This document shows, piece after piece, positions 19,301-25,948 of a stretch of DNA of 64,000 nucleotides. The DNA is from JBFWWP01 sp050246115 (GTDB lineage Bacteria > Planctomycetota > UBA8108 > UBA1146 > JAJFFE01). The notes beneath the pieces were generated by a model. That model saw nothing but the letters and a program-made list of their open reading frames with translations. It ran no database searches and had not been told where the DNA came from. How positions within the stretch are numbered: the stretch's first letter is position 1; every line of letters starts with the position of its first letter. The position numbers were made by a program, and so were the translations under genes. The stretch covers positions 96,266 to 160,265 of the forward strand of contig JBFWWP010000010.1 in the NCBI GenBank assembly GCA_050246115.1, read 5' to 3'.

Positions 19301-20313
19301 GGTACCTGTTCTCCGCGACGGACACCGGAACGCTGACGATCGACACCTGCACCGCGCCGGTGTCGGGTGCCAACGATACCCGCGTTGCGGTCTATCAAGG
19401 CCCCCTCTGTCCGATCGACGCGACGACCCAGGTCGGTTGCGACGACGACAGCTGTGTGGCTCCGGTCGACTTCGGCAGCATGCTTTCGGTGCACGTCGAC
19501 GCGGGTCAGGACTACCTGATTCGGCTCGGCCTGTTCTCGACGACGGCCACCACGGTTTCGAACGGCACGATCAACCTTGGCTTCGTGTCGGACTGCAACC
19601 CGGTGCTGATCGACGTGGGCAGTCTGACGGCCGTTCCGGCCTCGGGCAACGCGCCGGCTTCGATCACCCTGTCGGCGACCGTCATGGGAACCGATCCGGT
19701 CACGTGGGCGTGGGACTCGGGTGACGGCCAAATGTCGGCCGATCCGAACTCGGCGACCTTCACCTACGCGACGCCGGGCACCTACACGGCGACCCTGACC
19801 GTGACCAACGATTGCGGCACCGACACGGCGACCGTCCAGGTCCAAGTGTGCACGCCGCTCGCGGTCGACTTCTCGTTCACCAACTCGGGCCTGGCCGAGG
19901 CTTGCGCTGACTTCACGGATCTCACCACCGGCGACGTCGCCGGCTATGATTGGGATTTCGGGAACGGCGGCATGTCAACGGATCAGAACCCGTCGACGAC
20001 GTACCCGACCGCAGGCACCTTCACCGTGACCCTCACGGTCACGGGGAGCTGCGGCCGCGTGGCTTCGTCCTCGCAGAGCCTGACGGTTCTCGCGATCGGC
20101 GACTGCAACGGCGACGGCTCGGTGAACATTGCCGACCCGATCGGTCTGGCCAACTACCTCTTCGGCGGTGGTTCCACCCCGGCTTGCCTCGCTGCCTGCG
20201 AGGTGAACGGCGATGGCAACATCAACCTCGGTGACGTGGTCTACGCTCTGAACAACCTGTTCAGCGGCGGCCCGTCCCCGGTGGCTCCGCCCGCGTGCAC
20301 GCCCTGCAACTAG
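16390..20313 (+). CDS. Large modular secreted protein with repeated beta domains, LTD, PKD and a dockerin-like end
   Basis: 1,307 residues, exported by a signal peptide (hydrophobic FWILLFVLGCPAVLMA, cleaved before QTDEC). The body has about six copies of a ~130-residue Cys-containing module. Each copy starts NPF/NAFDTTGFT and continues NDxWFSFTA, TIDTCxxxxDT, LxVYSGxC, ACxDDxC and ends YLVRIxxF; copies begin near residues 25, 200, 340, 470, 775 and 920. A lamin-tail-like domain (VRLNEVRNDSS...GEYVELIG) lies at about 600-770. Two PKD domains follow (about 1090-1160 and 1170-1245; each has WDSGDG or WDFGNG). The end is a pair of dockerin-like Ca loops: GDCNGDGSVNIADPIGL and CEVNGDGNINLGDVVYAL. 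The start ATG has GGAGGT upstream. Probably a surface or extracellular adhesion/structural protein; no catalytic motif was seen. Confidence 0.9.
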   Translation: MRLSCRSFWILLFVLGCPAVLMAQTDECSSPPALSLGANAFDTTGFTDSPELDPTGCTNSYGAGANDGWFTFNAPTSGQLTIDSCLAGSYDTSLALYSGTCGALTLIACDGDGGDGGVVPGCQTFGSFVQGVVTAGSDYIVRISGFGAADEGVGALNLSIVASAPEDCADGIDNDFDGLIDCADTVDCPTGVSPCDFPGDNCANALTAALGANPFNSLGYTNSSEPNPTGCVGFGGNHGDIWFSFVSPASCTITMDTCSNGSFDTDLSLYSGTCGALALVACDGDGNTAVMTPACQSFDSRVTATLVAGTEYFVRIGDFSATAPVGGPGSLNIAILGPTFGDTCATAVPVTDGATAFDNSCFTSGGGPTGTCWNGDDLNDIWFSYTATCNGDLTIDTCAGGVDTSLVVLASDCLTQVACAEDSCTGFASSVTFAATGGTTYKIGIASWEAASVGPSILTISCASPPGTGEVCTNPLYAGEGANPYDNTGFATDPAPAAQCGPGSQVNDIWFSYTADCTGDLTLDTCGGGQDTVLSVWAADCLTLIGCNDDAVPSCGSFASSVTIPATTGTTYLVRLTSWTAGDVGSSVLNISCASPLEQVRLNEVRNDSSPTVTTDGEYVELIGVPGTDLTGLFVVTIGDNLAAQGSGVVENVIDLTGGIIPASGFYLIHETGLPGVALGNQIQTLNFEDTDNVTHLVVTGWTGTVNTTDIDLDNDGVIDFLAPWTSIVDGIALLGGSTDLVYAPVGGIRGAYRCQDAVGTWQDASAQFVLGSTDTPGATNAPGNDECTAPRVIAAGNTTFCTEGATGSLDLAGFCDPGPFGTDTIFNDLWFSWTANCDAPMVLTTCNQADFDTRLAVYAGVTCPVDLTTVVACNDDGVGCANFTSELTFNAVNGTTYLIQVGGFSASDRGTGTLSLFAGGNNLCEGADPIFVGSTPYDINLCTTTDGPAVDILACATWFGTNTQVNKDLWYLFSATDTGTLTIDTCTAPVSGANDTRVAVYQGPLCPIDATTQVGCDDDSCVAPVDFGSMLSVHVDAGQDYLIRLGLFSTTATTVSNGTINLGFVSDCNPVLIDVGSLTAVPASGNAPASITLSATVMGTDPVTWAWDSGDGQMSADPNSATFTYATPGTYTATLTVTNDCGTDTATVQVQVCTPLAVDFSFTNSGLAEACADFTDLTTGDVAGYDWDFGNGGMSTDQNPSTTYPTAGTFTVTLTVTGSCGRVASSSQSLTVLAIGDCNGDGSVNIADPIGLANYLFGGGSTPACLAACEVNGDGNINLGDVVYALNNLFSGGPSPVAPPACTPCN

Positions 20314-20354
20314 GCACCGTGCACACCTGAGGCATTCGTGAGAATGTCTCCCGA

Positions 20355-20390
20355 AGCCCGGCGAGGTTCAAAGCCTCGCCGGGCTTTTTT
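20355..20390 (+). terminator. Intrinsic terminator of the large surface-protein gene
   Basis: AGCCCGGCGAGG (20355-20366) and CCTCGCCGGGCT (20374-20385) form a perfect 12-bp stem with a 7-nt loop, followed by six T. It lies 41 bp after the stop at 20313. Confidence 0.95.
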
Positions 20391-20438
20391 GCATCTCGGC
20401 CTCTCCTCCCTCATTCACCAACGCGACGGGAGCACCGT

Positions 20439-20516
20439 GACAGGCTGTCCGCATCCGCCTAGCGCCACGGGCCCCTCCGCGAACCACCCCCAAGCCCCAC
20501 GCCTCCCACCACCTCG
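20439..20516 (+). repeat. REP-like repeat, single arm (copy B), downstream of the RAYT gene
   Basis: Begins GACAGGCTGTCCGCATCCG and runs through AGCGCCACGGG to GCCTCCCACC. It matches copy A at 1317 and both arms of copy C at 21306-21450. A 17-bp unit, CCGAGAACGCCCCTAAA, is then repeated once in tandem (20519-20552). Together with copy C it flanks the transposase gene at 20574-21128. Confidence 0.65.
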
Positions 20517-20573
20517 GCCCGAGAACGCCCCTAAACCGAGAACGCCCCTAGACCTAGACCTGGACAATGGGCC

Positions 20574-21128
20574 CTAGCGTCGCCCTGCGCTGGAGTGCTT
20601 CCAGTCCATTGGCCTCCGGATGAGCCAGGCCTTGACCGGGCTGTTTTCGATGTAGTGAATGGCAACCCGGAGGTGATGCTCGTTACGAATGACCCGATCG
20701 TAGTAGTCCGGCATCCAGAACTCGTCTCCCTCGCGATTCAGACTGCGATTCGCCTGCGTCGCGGAGAATGACTTCCAAGTGTGAACGAGACCAGAGACGG
20801 AGAACCCAGGTAGGGTCTCGATGAGTCCGTGGACATGATTCGGCATGACGCACCAGGCGAGTAGGCGATACCGCTCGAGATCGCCATGGAGCAACGTTCC
20901 CTCGACGATGTCTGCGATTGCGTCTTGGCGAAGCCAACACTGGCCGTGCCCTTCGTCTTCATACCGTGCGATTCGCCGCTGCAACCGCTGGCGCCTTGGG
21001 TCGGACTTCGGCGTCGAGTCCGACAGCCTGAGCTCCGCCCGCCATGCATCGATTCGACTCCTCGGCACGGCGTCGCGGAGACTGAAGGTAATGCTCTGCA
21101 CCCAGCCGGGGGCGTCGAAGTGGGGCAA
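20574..21128 (-). CDS. REP-associated tyrosine transposase (RAYT, Y1_Tnp/HUH)
   Basis: Single-strand HUH nuclease of the IS200/IS605-like Y1 family, of the type domesticated to act on REP palindromes. Visible: WVQSITFSLRDAVP near the start (strand 1 of the fold), the HUH motif in WCVMPNHVHGLIE near 95-105, and the helix with the nucleophile, YYDRVIRNEHHLRVAIHYIENSPVKAWL near 140-168. It ends shortly afterwards in WKHSSAGRR. The only start in frame is a weak TTG at 21128. A better signal, GGAG then ATG at 21193, lies 65 bp upstream but in another frame, while the right frame is open back through VEPPELLAVPRLLPHF. A small frameshift near the 5' end is therefore possible. REP-like repeats lie on both sides. 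Confidence 0.85.
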   Translation of the reverse strand: MPHFDAPGWVQSITFSLRDAVPRSRIDAWRAELRLSDSTPKSDPRRQRLQRRIARYEDEGHGQCWLRQDAIADIVEGTLLHGDLERYRLLAWCVMPNHVHGLIETLPGFSVSGLVHTWKSFSATQANRSLNREGDEFWMPDYYDRVIRNEHHLRVAIHYIENSPVKAWLIRRPMDWKHSSAGRR

Positions 21129-21305
21129 GAGCCGCGGGACTGCCAGCAGTTCGGGCGGTTCGACCGGAACTCGGGATCCAGGAACGGTGGCATAGGTTCA
21201 CTCCGGCGTTCGCCGGGCAGGGGTCGTTAGTGTCGCGGGACCATCGGTCTTGGTAAAGGGCTTGGGCTGTTGCCCCCTTCGGCGGCAAAAGGGGGCGCAG
21301 AGTCG

Positions 21306-21450
21306 GGGGCCGAGGCGGTGGGAGGCGTGGGACTGGGGTGGTTCGCGGTGGGGCCCGTGGCGCTAGGCGGATGCGGACAGGCTGTCCGCATCGGCTTGGC
21401 GCCACGGAACCTCGACACGCCACCCGCGCCCCACGCCTCCCACGGTCTGC
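21306..21450. repeat. REP-like inverted pair (copy C), long palindrome
   Basis: Two arms of the same repeat face away from a centre at 21381, where ATGCGGACAG-G-CTGTCCGCAT (21371-21391) is a perfect palindrome. Outward on both sides come the GCGCCACGG-type and CCCCACGCCTCCCAC-type blocks. It would fold into a long hairpin. It lies 180 bp upstream of the RAYT start and next to a second small hairpin (GCCCCCTT...AAGGGGGC, about 21274-21299). Confidence 0.7.
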
Positions 21451-21521
21451 CGCGTTTCGCCTTTCCTCCCTTCCGGGGCGAGTGAAGCCGCGCAGCGATG
21501 TTCTTCTGGACCGGGTTGGTC

Positions 21522-21702
21522 TTAGGAGTCGCCCAAGAATAACTTCACCCTCTTGCTCGTCGCTTCGGGCCATCTTCGACCGATCCGAAAACCTCGAAAT
21601 CCTCACCGGGGGGCTACGCCTCCGGTTCCGAGCTTTCCGGATCGGCCGAATCTGACCCAAATCGACGGCAAGGTGTCGAAGTCACTCTTGGGCGACTCCT
21701 TA
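21522..21702 (+). mobile_element. MITE, complete copy 1
   Basis: A 181-bp unit (including the flanking TTA at each end) with near-perfect terminal inverted repeats. The left end reads GGAGTCGCCCAAGAATAACTTC, written here as GGAGTCGCCCAAGAAT plus AACTTC. The right end is its complement with two changes. The interior has GATCC/GGATC-type stem blocks and no gene. It is flanked by TTA on both sides. The right end lies 5 bp from the stop codon of the sigma-factor gene, so the element may act as its 3' end. The same element, inverted, is at 51697-51881 and a truncated copy is at 38024-38114. Confidence 0.8.
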
Positions 21703-21707
21703 GTGCT

Positions 21708-22391
21708 TTAGCCGAGCAGTGCGAGTAGTTCCGCGCACTCGCGCTCGATCTCGGCGGGGGAGCGTGGATTGTGGAAGGATACGACTTCGAACAGGGCTTC
21801 CTTGAACTCTTGGCGCGCGCGCGCCGCTTCGCGGTAGAGCCACTGGATGTCGACGTTCCACAGCTCGGCGATCTCCCCGAACGAGAGGTCGTCGCGAAAC
21901 CGCAGTTCCAGCAAGTTCACCCGGCGCTCGGCGTCCGCGCCTTGTTGCTTGGCTCGCGCTTGTTGACGCGCGGCGGCTTGGCGCAGGATCGACTCGAGCC
22001 AGCTGCGGTCGAAGACCTGCGACAGTGTGGCTTCGTCGGCCGGGAGTTCCGCGGGATCAACGTTCTCGGCACCGGTTCGTGCGCGTTGTCGGCCGTGGCG
22101 TGTCTCGAAGCGTAACGCGACGTTGCGGGTGACGCCGTACAGAAAGGCGCGAAAGCCACCGGGGTACTGACCGTCGACCTTGTCGAGTAGCCCGCCTTGG
22201 CGGAAGCACTCGAGAAAGAGCTCTTGGATCGCGTCGTCGATTTGCTGGAGGCAATGAGATCTGCGCCAACGGTGGCACAGGTACGCGCGCACGGCCGGTG
22301 CGTAGTTGCGGGCGAACTCTTCGCGCGCGCCGGGTACGTCGTTGGCGGCGTCGTCCACCAGGAACCAGCAGGTGGTATCGAAACGGTTCAT
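21708..22391 (-). CDS. ECF-type RNA polymerase sigma factor linked to a Ser/Thr kinase
   Basis: 227-residue sigma-70 family protein with regions 2 and 4 only. Region 2: EEFARNYAPAVRAYL...QIDDAIQELFLECF near 22-65, then GGFRAFLYGVTRNVALRFE near 80-98. Region 4: a helix-turn-helix ELRFRDDLSFGEIAELWNVDIQWLYREAARARQEF near 155-190. The gene follows the kinase gene (22427-25807) on the same strand by 35 bp, so it is co-transcribed with it. In planctomycetes such pairs are common, and the kinase is thought to control the sigma factor; that link is inferred here. It has an ATG start and no anti-sigma gene nearby. The MITE at 21522 ends just past its stop. Confidence 0.9.
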   Translation of the reverse strand: MNRFDTTCWFLVDDAANDVPGAREEFARNYAPAVRAYLCHRWRRSHCLQQIDDAIQELFLECFRQGGLLDKVDGQYPGGFRAFLYGVTRNVALRFETRHGRQRARTGAENVDPAELPADEATLSQVFDRSWLESILRQAAARQQARAKQQGADAERRVNLLELRFRDDLSFGEIAELWNVDIQWLYREAARARQEFKEALFEVVSFHNPRSPAEIERECAELLALLG

Positions 22392-22426
22392 CGCTTAGGT
22401 CTCGTCTTCGGCGGAGCGCGCCTCGA

Positions 22427-25400
22427 TCAGGGATTCGAGCCTGCACCTCTCGGAGCCTCAGTGCCTTCTTCCTCAGCGTACCGTCGTGCTTCGGCGAGCC
22501 TTCGCTCCACATCTTGCCACAAGAGCAGGTACGATCGGCGCTCGGCGTCGGGCAGCCGCTCGAGGAACTTCGAATCACGGATCGCGTGGAGGTCGGGCTC
22601 GGCTTGCCAGCGTTCGAGCCGGACCGCCAGGTCGTTCCACGCCGAGGCCTCGGTTGGCGCGGGGAGGTCGGCGAGGGCTTCACCCAGCCACTGCGCCGCA
22701 CGGCCCCGCCAGTGTGCCGCGTCCGCGCCGCTCGCGGTATCGCTGCCGCGCGGCAACCGCCCAGCGAATGCGGCAGCCTTGGCCGCCGCAATCCGGAAGT
22801 CCGCTCCGGCCGCGCTCCCACCCGTGGTCTCCCGCGCCATCTCGAAGTAGCGGGCACACTGCGCCTTGAAGCTTGGTTCGCACAGTCGAGCTGCCGCCAG
22901 TGCGAGCTCGATGCGTTGCCCCTCGGCCAAGTCGCGGGCATCCAGCCGGTCCTGCATGGCGACTACCTCGCGCACCGTCTCGAGCCACTGAGCCGAGTCG
23001 TGCGCCCACTTCCAGTTCTCCTTGCCCAACCGGTGGCCGGTCGCGAGGCTCACCGCCGCAGCGTGCGGGTGGCCCAGCTCGAGGAGGGCCAGGGCAAGGT
23101 TGCAGTGTGCGTGCGCGAAGTCCGGATAGAGCCGAATCGCCTCGCGGTACGCACTCTCCGCTTCGCGATAGTCACCCCAACGCACGTAGCATACGCCGAG
23201 CCAGAACCAACCCCACTGGTGGGTCGGGGCGACGGCCAGCAGCGACCGGTAGGCTTCGGTCGCCTCCTCCCAGCGCTCCTGACCACGAAACACCGAAGCA
23301 CGCCGGTCGCGCGGGACCGCAGCCATCGGATCGACTTCGATCGCGCGCTCGAAATAGCGGAGTGCTTCCTCGTAGCGCTTGGCTCGAAGCATCTCGTTTC
23401 CGAAGCTGGTGTACGCGGCCGCCGACTCCGGGCGCCGCCGGATCGTCTCTCCGAAGGCGCGCATGGCCGCATCCTGACGGTTCGTCCGACTGAGAGCGCG
23501 GGCCCAACCGGTGCGTGCCGGAACGCTATCCGGTCGCAGGGCGACGGCCGTCGCGTAGTAGGGCAAGCTCTCCTCCCAGCGCGGTGGCTCGCAGAGACGC
23601 AAGTACTCGGCGAGTTCGAAGTTGATCGCGAAGTCGTCCGGGCTGCGTTGGTGCGCCCGCGAGAAGAACCACTCGATCGGTGCACGGTCGACGCTCACGG
23701 ACTCGCGGCCGGCGCCTCCCGAGCCGAGTGCCGCTGCGAGCAACAGCAGGGTCGAGGCGGGGGCCTCGACTTCTGCGTCCCGATGCGCGAGCGCGCGGAT
23801 GGCCGCGAGGTCGCGCTCGATGACGAGTCGGCGCAACTCGCTGCGCTGCTCGTCGCTGTCGGCGAGCTGCGCAACTCGCAGGAGCTCACGCCCGCTTTCC
23901 GCCTGCCGCGCATCGCCGCCGAGGCGGGCCGCCGCCCATCGATCGAGCGCGCCGACGATCGCGTCGGCGATACCGCTCGCCGCGATCTGGCGCGCGGCTT
24001 CGACCGGGTCGAGCGCCTCCACGGCGATGCCGAATTCTCGGAAGGCGCTTGCGAACTCGCGCTCGACGGCTTCGAGCTTCGAGGTTCTCAGGAGTTCACG
24101 CTCCTCGGGGACTCCGGCCTCGGAGTTCGTGCGCTCGAGTCGATCGAGCATGGCGTGCATGCGCGATTCTTGTTCCGCGACTTCGGCGATGTCGTCCGCG
24201 AGCGCGCGCGCCTCGTCGACCAAAGCGGGATCTCCGAACTCGAGCGCGCGCGCTTCCGTTTCGTGCGCGATCGCGAGCGCGAGTTCCCACTTCGAGAAGT
24301 CGCCGGCCCAGGCTTCGTCGCGGAGCTCCCGGGCTCGGCTCAGGGAAGTGCGGATGTCCGTCGCCGTCGTCTCGCGGTGCGAACGGCGCTGCTGGTCGAG
24401 GAACAGGAAACTGCCCGCACTGACGAGGACGAGCGCGACCACGCACACGGCCGTGACTGTCGCGAGGCGCCGGCGCTTGTGGGCTTCGTCCGCGCGCACT
24501 CGCGCTCCCGCTGCGTCGAGCTCCGCGGCCCGTGCTCGCGTTTCGAGGGACGTGGAGTAGGCTCGCAGTTCGCGGGCGACCAAGCCTGCGTTGCGTAGGC
24601 GCCCACGCGGATCGGCGACAAGGCACGACCGCGCGATCCGCACGAGTTCTGGATCGGCTCCGGACGCATCGATGCGTTGGAACACCGGCTCCATGTCACC
24701 CTGCCGCGCGTTCGCATGAATGGCGGCGGCGGTTTCGCCGAGGAAGGGTGGCTCGCCGGTCAGAATCTCACAGAGGATCGCCCCGAGCCCGAAGACGTCC
24801 GCGCGCTCGTCCAGGTCATCGATCAGCCCGCGCGCTTGTTCGGGCGCCATGTAGGCCGGGGTGCCCACGACGCTGCCGACGAGAGAATCCGAGGCCGACC
24901 CGGCAGGGCTCGACGTTCGCAGCGTGCGAATGTCCTCGTCGGTGGCGGTGCCGTGGCTCTCCGCCGGCGACGACTCGACCGTCGTTCGCGGTCGCCGGCG
25001 GCGCTGAGGACGGTCGCCCAGTACCTTGGCGAAGCCCCAGTCCATCACCTGCACCTCGCCGAACGCGCCGACCATCACGTTGGCGGGCTTCGTGTCGCGA
25101 TGGATCACTCCGCGCGCGTGCACGTACGCCAAGGTCTCCGCGATCTTCTGGAAGATGCTGACGAAGTAGGAACGACGCTCCGCGGGGCCTTCGCGTTCCT
25201 CGAGGAGTGCGGCGAGCGTGCGCCCGCGAACGAGCTTCATGGTGAAGTAGGGGAGACCATCGTGCTCCCCGAGTTCGTGGATCGGGACGACGCCAGGATG
25301 CTGGAGCTGCGAGGCGATCTGTGCCTCTTCGATGAAACGGAGCAGCAATTGGGGGTTGTCCTCGTGGCGTCCCTGGAGCACTTTGAGGGCGAGGTCGCGG

Positions 25401-25807
25401 CCGAGGTTCCGCTCGCGGACCTGATAGATGATGCCGACCCCACCGCGCGCGATCTCGCCGATCACCGTGTATGGACCGATCTGGCGCTGACCACCCGAGT
25501 CCCGCGGGGAACGGACCCTGCTTTCGGGAACCTCGACGCAGTCGCGCAGCGTGGGCTGTGGCGACTGGACCGCGCTGCGCCGCAGCCAATCGAGTACGCC
25601 CTCCTGCGCAAGCCGCCCACGGGCTGGGCTCGGCGTCGGTCCGAACGCCACCCGCAACCCCTCCCCGAGGAAGTGGCTCAGCAGAGAGTTGCGGCGGCTC
25701 GGGTCGGGGTTCCCGGCCGGCTCGCGTGGGGGATCATTGGTGCTGCCCAACCGTGATCTCCGGTCCGTACGACGTGGCTCTGGTCTGCGATCGACCGAGG
25801 GGGTCAT
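22427..25807 (-). CDS. Transmembrane Ser/Thr protein kinase with TPR arm
   Basis: 1,126 residues. A Pro/Arg-rich N-terminus is followed by a Hanks-type kinase at about 110-415: glycine loop EIARGGVGIIY, VALK-type Lys142 in LALKVL, HRDTKPANV at 236, and Mg motif DWG (256-258) instead of the usual DFG. GTPAYMAPEQ follows, then a Glu/Ala coiled stretch and one membrane helix (about 448-470). The outer half has helical TPR-like repeats, clearest in the last third (YFERAIEVDP, AYREAIRLYPDFAHAHCNLALALLELG). The kinase is therefore cytoplasmic and the TPR part is outside. The ATG at 25807 has GGAG 7 nt upstream. It is the first gene of an operon with the sigma factor at 21708-22391. DWG occurs in some active kinases, so activity is not excluded. 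Confidence 0.9.
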   Translation of the reverse strand: MTPSVDRRPEPRRTDRRSRLGSTNDPPREPAGNPDPSRRNSLLSHFLGEGLRVAFGPTPSPARGRLAQEGVLDWLRRSAVQSPQPTLRDCVEVPESRVRSPRDSGGQRQIGPYTVIGEIARGGVGIIYQVRERNLGRDLALKVLQGRHEDNPQLLLRFIEEAQIASQLQHPGVVPIHELGEHDGLPYFTMKLVRGRTLAALLEEREGPAERRSYFVSIFQKIAETLAYVHARGVIHRDTKPANVMVGAFGEVQVMDWGFAKVLGDRPQRRRRPRTTVESSPAESHGTATDEDIRTLRTSSPAGSASDSLVGSVVGTPAYMAPEQARGLIDDLDERADVFGLGAILCEILTGEPPFLGETAAAIHANARQGDMEPVFQRIDASGADPELVRIARSCLVADPRGRLRNAGLVARELRAYSTSLETRARAAELDAAGARVRADEAHKRRRLATVTAVCVVALVLVSAGSFLFLDQQRRSHRETTATDIRTSLSRARELRDEAWAGDFSKWELALAIAHETEARALEFGDPALVDEARALADDIAEVAEQESRMHAMLDRLERTNSEAGVPEERELLRTSKLEAVEREFASAFREFGIAVEALDPVEAARQIAASGIADAIVGALDRWAAARLGGDARQAESGRELLRVAQLADSDEQRSELRRLVIERDLAAIRALAHRDAEVEAPASTLLLLAAALGSGGAGRESVSVDRAPIEWFFSRAHQRSPDDFAINFELAEYLRLCEPPRWEESLPYYATAVALRPDSVPARTGWARALSRTNRQDAAMRAFGETIRRRPESAAAYTSFGNEMLRAKRYEEALRYFERAIEVDPMAAVPRDRRASVFRGQERWEEATEAYRSLLAVAPTHQWGWFWLGVCYVRWGDYREAESAYREAIRLYPDFAHAHCNLALALLELGHPHAAAVSLATGHRLGKENWKWAHDSAQWLETVREVVAMQDRLDARDLAEGQRIELALAAARLCEPSFKAQCARYFEMARETTGGSAAGADFRIAAAKAAAFAGRLPRGSDTASGADAAHWRGRAAQWLGEALADLPAPTEASAWNDLAVRLERWQAEPDLHAIRDSKFLERLPDAERRSYLLLWQDVERRLAEARRYAEEEGTEAPRGAGSNP

Positions 25808-25885
25808 GGAAGTGCTCCGCGCGTTGTTTCGCCACTGCGTTGTTCGGTCAGCGGTCCTGCTCGACGGTCGGCACCTCACGGGCAA

Positions 25886-25920
25886 GGAGCCTCGCGACTC
25901 CTTACGGCTCGCGAGGCTCC
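25886..25920 (-). terminator. Hairpin after the FG-GAP/carboxypeptidase gene
   Basis: GGAGCCTCGCGA (25886-25897) and TCGCGAGGCTCC (25909-25920) form a perfect 12-bp stem with an 11-nt loop, 29 bp past the minus-strand stop at 25949. The following bases (TTGCCCG) are a poor U-tract, so it could also be a leader hairpin of the kinase gene that starts at 25807. Confidence 0.5.
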
Positions 25921-25948
25921 CGCCGAGAAAGGTGATTCTACCCGGTCG

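Noticed and set aside
20959..21660. 233-codon minus-strand frame through the MITE and REP repeats
   Set aside because: It joins repeat DNA of two families with the 5' part of the RAYT region out of frame; the MGQIRPI start is just MITE sequence and recurs at 37863-38072.
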